In this document: in pieces, positions 55,746 through 64,000 of the stretch
Layout: the number at the start of each line of letters is the position of its first letter
Position numbering within the stretch: the first letter of the stretch is position 1
NCBI GenBank assembly: GCA_036583965.1
Contig: JAZBQD010000015.1
Span: forward strand, 69,914,330-69,978,329
From: Prunella strophiata
Taxonomy: Eukaryota; Chordata; Aves; Passeriformes; Prunellidae
Reading direction: 5' to 3'
Length of the DNA stretch: 64,000 nucleotides
Notes under the pieces: generated by a model
Databases searched by the model: none
What the model was told of the DNA's origin: nothing
What the model saw: only the letters and a program-made list of their open reading frames with translations
Made by a program: the position numbers and the translations under genes

Positions 55746-58700
55746 GCTGATACCCACAGACAGGAGATACTGGCATTGCCATCACAAGGGGGGTTTGGAA
55801 CGGCCAGGCATGTTCTGCTCATCTACAGATCTTCAGGATCCCAAAAGCATGTCTGTTGGACTGCATGTGTGTAAGGTCCCAAGGTGAAATGGTACTGACA
55901 AGCTGAAGAAGTCTCAGCTAGCTGATGTCTGTCCATAGTCTGTCCATGCACTGGAAAGAGCTGATGGTAAGGCTGGTTTTTATTTCTCAAGGAAGGCAGA
56001 GAAAGTTGTAGAGTGCTATATGATTCCAGTATTGAACCACAGGATAGGACCCATAGGAGAATTTGGCGCAAGAAAGTCGGAGTGCTGGTAGGAAGTCTGG
56101 GGGAGAGGTGCCTGAATACTCTTCTGGTTCCTGGCCTTGATTTTAGGTCCCTCAAAGAGCAAAAGGACATGTGTTTGCTGATTGATGAGCCTTCACTCTG
56201 ACAGTTTTCCTAGCTCCCTGGCCAACATCTGCATCTGACCACTCCACCTCTTTTGCTCCTCTTATTCCTAGTCCAGATATTTCTCTACATCAAATAAAAT
56301 TGCCAGCCATGTTCTCTTACCAATGCATGCTTTTCCTGTCTTTGTTCCTATGCTCATTCTAAAGGACCAGCTAAACCACATTATTCTTTCTTATCAGTCC
56401 CTATCTAATCTATCCTACAGCTGCTGCACATCAACTTTAGCTAAAAACCGTGCCAAAAAATCTTGCTCTCCTTTGATCTTCTGTACTTCTCTGCTAACTT
56501 ATCCATGGTCCAATGCAAATACAGCTCAGGTCAGCATTTTTATATTGGCAAAAAGCTGTTTCTCTTATGGAAATCTCTTTCCTGAGACATCCAAGTTGTG
56601 GCCCAAGAACAGTTAAAAATAATAGCTTTGAAGGTGGAGATGCAGGACATAGATATACTTAAGGAGAGGGAGGTGCATTGCAATAGAGCAGTTTCTATTT
56701 AAAGAGTGAATTCGTGTAGGTATGTGCCTGTGCTGCTTTAGCTGACGACCAGTGGGCAGGATGAACCAATGATAAATATTTAGGCAGCTGATCATGCAAG
56801 ATAAATGATCTTCTCAAAATCTGTACAAGATCAAATATGGCATTGTTCTAGCATGGGATCTAATAAAAGTGGGCTACATCTTTCACAATGATAGTTTTTG
56901 CTGACACTTGACGTAACTTTAATTCTAACCATGATAATTCTGCTATGCATAAATGATCCTTCCAGGTTTAGTACAGAAGCAGCTGGTGCCCTGTCTGATT
57001 GCCATGTTAACATGGCAGATCAGGGTTCCAGGGCACATCCTCACTAAGTGACTTTCACATCAGCTTTCTCTCAGCTTGTCCCCTTGTGCTCTCCCCAGCA
57101 GAAAGCTTACACCCAGCAGATATGATGAAAGAGTTTTTATTCTAATATTGTTCCTAGGAGGAACAATGCATTACTTATAGATTTTTCTCCTAGAAGACAC
57201 TCTAGCCAGATCTCCTTTTTCCTTCCATATTAGTGCACATGCAACCACACTGTGAGTTGGGATCCCTCTCCTCTGCCAGGATTCACACAATATGTTCTGC
57301 ATGCCCTCAGCTGTCCTCTGCAGCAGCCTGGAGAGTGACAACTTAAAGATGATCCTGGGACCACCTAGATTGCAAACACAAGTAAAGGGAGGAATTCTAA
57401 CCAGTTCATTACCATGAACTTCCATGAGAGTGGCCTTAATATATTCTCTCAACCTGTCATTCAAAGGCAAGCAACCCTTCTGACAAAAGCAACTCTTTGC
57501 AGGGCTCTGTGTTAACCAGGACAGGAAGACAGAGCATCTGATTTCACACAACTCATCAGATCCCACTTAGAAAAGTACTTTCAAAAGCTTCATAGATATT
57601 TAGCATAAACTTCATTTGTTTATGATCTCTCACATAGAGTATTTTCTACAGCTAAAATTATTCTTAAAACCCTCTTTGTGCTTGTTATTACAATTTAATT
57701 TCACGTCTATATAAAGCTTTGAAGAAAGTCTGTGAGATTTGTCTTCAATTAAGTGTTACTGCTGGCAGAACATCCTCTTTTATGAAAAGTGACAAGTCTC
57801 AAAGGCAGAATTCCCAATTCCTGAGTTAAGAAACAAACCTTCCAAAACCTGTATGCTCCCAAACCTTCTCTAAATGATTAAAAGAAACAAAACAGAATAC
57901 AAGAACACCTTTAAAACTTTCATAGAACATCCTTGATACAGAGGAATTTAATATGTCACTGAATTCTGTAAAAATACGCTGTGTTAAGTGTTTAAGCACT
58001 GCGTAACAAGCTAAGATGAACATTCCTAATGAAGCAGACTTTTGAAAGTAATCCCTATCAGAGTCCCAAACATAGCGATGGAAATAGACTGTGGGAATGT
58101 CAAGGTGGCACCTTTACCTTGCTCCTGATGTAGTATTGCACCTCCATACCCTGCACAGAGTGATGAAAGGTCTGGGAGGCAGAGTTCCCGCCAGGAGCGT
58201 TGACACACATCCAGCAGCGTGAGGCAAGAATCGCACCCGGCTGTCCGTGCACCCTCTCCCACTCTGATCCCAGCCTGCATGCAAAGGGAACGGAACGGCT
58301 TGTGAACCGCCTCCCACGCCTTCTCCATTTACCACACAGCTATTCTATGTAGGCAGCTAGAAAAGGATTCTCATGTGCATGAACATGCCTGGCTGGAAGC
58401 TGCAGCTGTTCAGCTGCTGATTTATCATGTGTTCAGCTTCTCTGACACAGGGCTGGCAGCCCTTGTAAGAGCAAGGAAGACAGGGTGGGAAGAGGAGATG
58501 GCTGGTGGTTGACAGCTGTTTCAGGCTCTGTACTTTAATTGGCTCTGAATTGGTACCTCAACAACTTAAATTTGGCTGATGCTTACTGTTCATCAGAAGA
58601 GGACATAGAGCCTTGAAGAGAGGAAGGACTGAGCCAAGTAAAAGATTTAAGGGAGAAAATATAACATGGTTTAAACCTGTTCAGGGTTACTCATGCCTGG

Positions 58701-59207
58701 CCTTCTTTAATGGGAGACACAAGCCATTTTGAAGAAGGCAAAAGCCCATATTTCCAAACAACAGATTAAAAGAATGCCCCAAATCACACCTTGCTAAGAA
58801 CTAGAAACTGATGTTCTGGATTTCTACTTGTCTCCCTATTGTGATCAGCTACATTTGAGACATGAAAATTGTATCTCCAATCTCCCATTCAGGAATGTAT
58901 TTACTGAAAAAAGAAGAAAAAGAAAGGGAAAAAAAAAAAAAAAAAAAAAAGTGATGATAGTGCAGCTAAGGAAACTGTCTCCCTGTTAACTCCTCCCCAA
59001 CATTATCTCCTGGTGACTAGCACACTCTGAAGGTCACTTGTTAGAGATGCACCTCCCTCGATGAGACAGCCTTTCTCTCACACCCCCAACTAGCTTGAGA
59101 CCTTGATCTGCTCAGTTCTCTCCTCTCCTCACCTTCATCAGGTACGAGTGTGGTCAGATATACTGCTGAGCCCTTGTCTCTGTGCCTTCTCCATCTATCC
59201 CACTACA
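55746..59207. other. Intergenic, no gene seen
   Basis: Includes an A run at about 58930-58950. A 131-codon minus-strand frame at 57171-57566 has no recognisable domain and no visible gene structure. Confidence 0.55.
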
Positions 59208-59835
59208 GAACCACAGAATATTCTGAGTTGGAAGGGACCCTCACGGATCACTGAGTCCAGCTCTTTAGTGAATGGCTGTGGGTCACAAATGCTACAAAAG
59301 AGATCAGAGCTGGTGAGCATGAAGGAGGTGATGCATCATAGGCTTGCAGTGTGATTGTGGGTGGCCAGAACCAAGGTCAGATGGGCCAAAATCCAAATTT
59401 CATGTCCAGTCTTTCCTTATACACCTCTAGGGATGGCAACTCCACTACCTCCCTGGGCAGCCCATTCCAATGTCTAATCACCCCTTCTGTGAAGTAATTC
59501 CTCCTAATGTCCAACCTAAACCTCCTCTGGCACAGCTTGAGGCTGTATCCTCTTGTGCTGTCACTGGTTGTCTGGGAGAAGAGACCAACCCCTGCCTACA
59601 GCCTCCTTTCAGGTGGTTGTAGAGAGTGATAAGGTAACCCATGAGCCTCCTTTTCTGCAGGCTAAACAACCTCAGCCCCCTCAGCCATTTCTTATGGAAT
59701 TCATGCTCCAGACCCTTCACCAGTTTTGCTGCCCTCTTCTGGACTCACTCCTGCACCTCAATGTCCTTCCTGATTTGAGGGGCTCAGAATAGGACACAGG
59801 ATTCAAGGTGCAGCCTCACCAGTGCCAAATATAGT
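59208..59835 (-). mobile_element. CR1 LINE fragment
   Basis: Opens with the reversed tail ACAGAACCACAGAATATTCT and GAGTTGGAAGGGACCCTCAC. It continues through CACTACCTCCCTGGGCAGCC and CCTAAACCTCCTCTGGCACA to the CACCTCAATGTCCTTCC block. Confidence 0.93.
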
Positions 59836-60867
59836 GAGATACTTTTCATTACCTGCATCCTCACAAATTCAACAGTGGGAATGAAGCTTTATTGAAAGGA
59901 AAGGATATTTTTGATCCAAACTGTACTTCCAAACATTCTGAGAATTTTACCTTCAGTGTGGAGCTTCACTCAGTAAAGAACAGCTGAATTAAAATCAACT
60001 AGACTTTAAAAAGACTTAATCCTTGCAAAGGAAGTTCTCACTTGCTACTTTTAGAGGGAAATTCTCACTTCAAGGAGACAAGATTAGAAACATGCTTTAT
60101 TTAGATTTCTCACTGGAGAGGCTAGAAACAGAGGAGAGAAAAAGCTGATGTTAGAAGATGATAATCTTCTTGTTGTGCCACAACAGACCACCGGGTATTA
60201 TTTTTCCATATTGTACACATTTATGTAGGAAACATGTAATACCTCCTTTTCTGCAGAGATATTACAGTGATGTGCCACAAGCTTTGACAAATTATCATGA
60301 GATAGATAAAGGAATTGGTGTATTATCAAATCATTGTTCATAGATATCTTAGAGATTTCCTTCTTCTCCAAGTACTTAAAATGTGGACCTTCAGACACAT
60401 TGTGCCCACCCATCCATCCCATGTTCTCTATTATACTTACATGGTATCTGCTGCCTTCAACTCATATGTCTTGAACTCATACAAAGAACTGACAAAGCAC
60501 TATTGTAGCTTCAGAAATTCTGTCTAACACAGCTTAAGCCAGTGAGAGACAACTCTCTTTGTGGTCCACTTCAGGAAACAGCCTAGCCTCTTCCAAGACA
60601 GTGTTGGGATTGGTGAAAGTCTCTCCTCATTCAAAAGCTGTTTCTGAGTTACTGCCTCTTACAAAGCAGTGGCCTCCACCACTTAGACCTGAAAATGAAG
60701 TTGAAGATAACTTTAGCAAAGAGGGAAATCAGGCCCTCTTGAAAGTGCTGACTTTTGAAAGAAGGCAGCAGGGCAGGGAAGAAAACAAAGAAAACAGGTA
60801 ATGAAACTGCTGAGCTTGGAAAGGTCTCCATAAGACTGGCCATTGTGTCTTTCTGGTTTCTCCCTCC
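59836..60867. other. Intergenic, no gene seen
   Basis: No recognised repeat, exon or RNA gene. Confidence 0.55.
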
Positions 60868-60988
60868 ACCTCTTTGAGCAACCTGGTCTAGTGGAAGGTG
60901 TCCCTGCCTATGGCAGGAGAGTTGGAACTAGGTGATCTTTAAGGTTCCTTCCAATACAAACTACTCTGTGATTCTATGATCCTATGAA
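60868..60988 (+). mobile_element. CR1 3' end
   Basis: GAGCAACCTGGTCTAGTGGA, GTGTCCCTGCCTATGGCAGG and the intact tail TGATTCTATGATCCTATGA. Confidence 0.93.
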
Positions 60989-62819
60989 AACACTGATCAG
61001 TAGTCCTGTATTTTAAGAGTTTTAACTCAGCAGGTTGAAGATGTGATCTTTACTGCATGTATGAAAAGTCAAAACACAGAAATGAAAAGGGTGAGATGTT
61101 GGCTCTGTAGCTGCCTCAGCCTTCTCAGGATTTCACAGTCGATCTACAAAGTAACTCTTCCAACCATTAGCATAGCACAGCAGCTATGCTTGCAGAAATA
61201 CTGTTGATCCTCACCTCTCCTTGCTGTACCCAGGCCATCATAGAGGCAAGAATGCAAAGTATTCAGGGCTAAAAGAAGAGACTGTGTAATTCTCTGGTTT
61301 ATTTCTTATACCATTTATAAAAAGAACAGAGTTGAGGGGCCTGTTTATTTGTTTTCTTTCAAGTTCAATTAAAACCAAACCAATCCAAAATCCTTTGGAA
61401 GATGAACCATAAAACCAAGAACTGCTATCAGTAACTCAAGTTGAAATCTCTGCTGAAGATCTGAACACTTCATTGACCATGCAAAAAATTGTGATGAACA
61501 TACTCCTACATGAGAAACCATTAATAGCTCTTTCCTGTGGTTTGGGTTTGGTTAGTTTATTGTGTACTTTTATGTGTACTTTGGCTGTTAGTCCTGAAAA
61601 CTGGCCTATTCCTTAACAAAAACAAATTATTGACCTGCTTTTTCTGAATGACTTCTGGTAATAAATATTAGGCTGCCACCCTCATATCAGTTTCCCTTGC
61701 TCTGAAGTCTAAGGTCATAGTTCAAGAATACAGCTGCATCAAGCACAGCTATCTTTTGCTAACAAATGACAGTCTTGTTCTCTTATCCTCCCTCCACCCC
61801 CTCCATGGTGCCAGCTCTGATCACAAAGTAAGCTAATTCAAAATGAACTGCTGAAAACTATTACTTTTCTTCCAAGTGTGGTCTTCTCTGAATTAACAAG
61901 TTAAATTGGCTCACTGATCAATATCAGGGATTGTGCAAGGCAGCAGGAAAAGGAATTAGCAGGATTATGGAGAGCAGGACCTCTCCTTTTCTCACCTTCT
62001 GCAGCAGCTAGTTCATTCAAGAAGTACCATGCAGCTGCATTGGAGGGCTGTTCTAACTAGAATGCCCTGATAGTATTTGGCTTTATGCACGGACAACTCT
62101 TCTCTGTGCTGTTCTGCAGTCAGGTTAAGGGCTCTATTGAATGGTGTGGGAGAGTCCTAGACTGCTGGAGTTTCTGGGGGTACCTCAGGAGAGGACACTT
62201 GATCCATATGCACACTGAAGCTGCTCAAGGAAATAGGCAAATCACTGGATTAGAAAGAGAACCATTTCGGACATCATTCCGGGAGGTGGGCTCTTAAACC
62301 CAATGTTCAGATCACAGCGTCTGTGTCTGATCCCGTTCCACTAGCAAAATCCATTTTACTTAGTGATCACTGCATTCGAAACTCATCCATTACAGACACC
62401 CCTTGGAACTGGCACTGTCTCCCTTTCCTGTCCACAGTCCTGGACTCAAGCCCAATAAAAACAGAAGTATCCAGTGGAAATGTGGTGCTTTGCGTTGCTG
62501 TCTTGGTGCTACCAACCCAAGGAAAGCCTTCCCTGGTTATGAGCTGCATGGCGCTGCCTGGACACATCACCCAGGCCTCCCCTTTCCCCCAGGGAGAGGA
62601 GTGGCCCTGCCCAGCCCCACACTCTCCGCTGCTCAGCCTCCCCAAAGGAGGTCTCCCTGCACTTGCTTCTCCCCTGAATTAGTCCTCAAAATCCACCCTT
62701 TTATTTTTGTGGGAACTGGGCTACACTTCTCCAAAGGGATGTGTCATGGAGGGGTCAGACAATGCAGTATTTGTGAGAAACCAACACAGAGGCAGGGCTG
62801 CAGCTGTGCCAGCCGCTCA
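60989..62819. other. Intergenic, no gene seen
   Basis: Nothing recognised; GC content rises after about 62,400. Open frames up to 141 codons at 62323-62828 show no known domain. Confidence 0.55.
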
Positions 62820-63160
62820 CGGAGATGAAGAGAAGACAAGTGAGAGGGAACCTCATGAATGTCTCTAAGTATCTAAAGGAAAGTTGTCAAGAGGATGGAG
62901 CCAAGCTCTTCTCGGCAGTGCCAAGCAACAGGACAAGAAGCAAATGGCAGCAAAAGAAGTTCTACCTAAACGTGAGGAAGCACCCCTTCCCTGTATGAGT
63001 GACTACACACTGGAACAGACTGCCCAGAGCGGCTGTCGAGTCTCCCTCCCTGGAAATTTTCAAGAACTGTCGGGACGCAACCGCGTGCCACGTGCTCTGG
63101 GATGCGCCTGCTTGAGCAGGGAGGCCGGACCACTGCGGTTCCGTCCAGCCTGACCCATTC
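62820..63160 (+). mobile_element. CR1 3' fragment next to the TENT4A CpG island
   Basis: GGAACCTCATGAATGTCTCT, GCAACAGGACAAGAAGCAAA, TTCTACCTAAACGTGAGGAA and CACACTGGAACAGACTGCCC. The last part is unusually CpG-rich for CR1, apparently blending into the island. Confidence 0.88.
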
Positions 63161-63199
63161 CGCGGCTCCGGGAGTGACGGAGCTGCGGGCCCCGCGCCG

Positions 63200-63211
63200 C
63201 CCCCCCCCCCC
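63200..63211. repeat. Poly-C run
   Basis: Twelve consecutive C, followed by CGCCCGCCCG, directly before the hexamer array. Confidence 0.9.
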
Positions 63212-63222
63212 GCCCGCCCGCC

Positions 63223-63533
63223 GGGGCTGGGGCTGGGGCTGAGGCTGAGGCTGGGGCTGAGGCTGGGGCTGAGGCTGGGGCTGAGGCTGAGGCTGGGGCT
63301 GAGGCTGAAGCTCAGGCTGAGGCTGAGGCTGAGGCTGAGGCTGAGGCTGGGGCTGGGGCTGGGGCTGAAGCTCAGGCTAAGGCTGAGGCTGGGGCTGAGG
63401 CTGGGGCTGGGGCTGAGGCTGAGGCTGGGGCTGGGGCTGGGGCTGAGGCTGGGGCTGGGGCTGGGGCTGGGGCTGGGGCTGAGGCTGAAGCTCAGGCTGA
63501 GGCTGGGGCTGAGGCTGGGGCTGGGGCTGAGGC
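63223..63533. repeat. Hexamer tandem array GGGGCT/GAGGCT
   Basis: About 52 six-base units, mostly GGGGCT or GAGGCT in irregular order. A variant GAAGCTCAG occurs at 63307, 63367 and 63487, spaced 60 and 120 bp. On the minus strand it reads as Gln-Pro repeats inside an open frame, which is a by-product of the unit. It sits upstream of the TENT4A promoter island and has G-quadruplex-like runs of four G. Confidence 0.95.
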
Positions 63534-63989
63534 ACGGCCGCGCTCCGCTCCGCGCCGGCGCGGGCGCGCGCGCGCCGGGCGGGGGAGCATTCCCAGCTCC
63601 CGACTCCCTCCCGCTTCCCGCGCATGTGCGGTTGCCAGGGCGGCCGTCTCCGGTGAAGGTTTAAAATCTGCGGGACATGCGCAGTGCCGGTTCTGGCCCT
63701 GGCGAGGGGGACACGCCACATTGGAACGGCGAGCGGAGCGCTCCGGGCAGCGCCGGGTACAGTTTGCGCCGCCTTCGCTTCCTCCCGAGCCGCGCTCGCC
63801 TCGCCCGGCTCTGCCTCCGGCCGCCCTGCCGCCCTCGCTCGCTCCCTCCTCGCCGCGACACATGCCGCTGCTGCCGGGCCGCTCCTAGCGCCGCTGCCGG
63901 GCCGAGCGAGCGAGGGAGCGGGCGGTGAGCGGGCGGCGGCGCGGAGCTCTGGCCGGGCAGTGAGGGACGGCGGCGGCGGGCGGGCGTGG
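63534..63989 (+). promoter_or_regulatory. TENT4A: Probable TENT4A promoter and 5' UTR (CpG island)
   Basis: Strongly GC- and CpG-rich up to the window end. Candidate sites are NRF1-like CGCATGTGCG at 63621-63630 and CATGCGCA at 63676-63683, and a reversed CCAAT (ATTGG) at 63720-63724. No TATA box. It leads into an ATG at 63990 in the position expected for TENT4A. Confidence 0.6.
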
Positions 63990-64000
63990 ATGGATCCCCG
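63990..64000 (+). CDS. TENT4A: Start of TENT4A (PAPD7), cut by window end
   Basis: ATGGATCCCCG reads M-D-P-R and then leaves the window. Human TENT4A (long form) starts MDPR, and TENT4A is the next plus-strand gene after SRD5A1 in human, as I recall; its paralogue TENT4B starts the same way but lies elsewhere. The product is a non-canonical nucleotidyltransferase that adds mixed poly(A) tails to RNA. Only four codons are visible, so the call rests on synteny, the CpG island and this short match. Confidence 0.55.

Noticed and set aside
57171..57566. 131-codon minus-strand frame
   Set aside because: Cys-rich start but no recognisable family, no splice or promoter context; treated as chance.
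63223..63533. CRISPR-like repeat array
   Set aside because: Units are six bases with no spacers, in vertebrate DNA; it is a simple tandem array.
63377..63721. Gln-Pro repeat protein on the minus strand
   Set aside because: The Q-P run is a direct translation of the hexamer array; the frame continues only through GC-rich promoter DNA.

Overview
The window is vertebrate nuclear DNA, almost certainly from a bird. Its repeats are CR1 LINE fragments (about 16 pieces in both orientations, several ending in the ATTCTATG-type 3' tail) and an avian-type endogenous retroviral LTR. There are no SINE/Alu-like elements, introns are short to moderate, and the two CpG-island promoters sit in an otherwise AT-rich background. 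No bacterial, plasmid or CRISPR-type feature is present.

Layout. Positions 1-13,435 hold no protein gene I can support: degraded CR1 pieces, simple repeats and one isolated CpG island at about 10.03-10.41 kb. Positions 13,436-33,196 (minus strand) are a complete NSUN2 gene (RNA cytosine-5 methyltransferase) in 19 coding exons, all with GT/AG splice sites. Positions 33,493-44,501 (plus strand) are a complete SRD5A1 gene (steroid 5-alpha-reductase 1) in 5 coding exons, followed by a 3' UTR with a poly(A) signal near 45.52 kb. The two genes are head to head, with 296 bp between start codons inside one CpG island. From 45.6 to 62.8 kb the DNA is intergenic, with two LTR copies of one family in opposite orientations, several CR1s and simple repeats. 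At 62.8-64.0 kb a CR1, a poly-C run, a 311-bp GGGGCT/GAGGCT hexamer array and a third CpG island follow one another. The last 11 bases read M-D-P-R, which fits the start of TENT4A (PAPD7). NSUN2(-), SRD5A1(+), TENT4A(+) is the human 5p15 order as I recall it.

The genes do not form a pathway. NSUN2 modifies RNA, SRD5A1 reduces 3-oxo-4-ene steroids in the ER membrane, and TENT4A is a non-canonical poly(A) polymerase; NSUN2 and SRD5A1 share a promoter region.

The most notable points are: a one-base length excess in NSUN2 exon 11 that breaks the frame as written, although the eight following exons are intact; the hexamer array with a variant unit spaced at exactly 60 and 120 bp just upstream of TENT4A; and the orphan CpG island near 10 kb. 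I saw nothing I would call a new biological system. Coordinates were worked out by eye from splice motifs and codon phase; family matches come from memory, not database searches.
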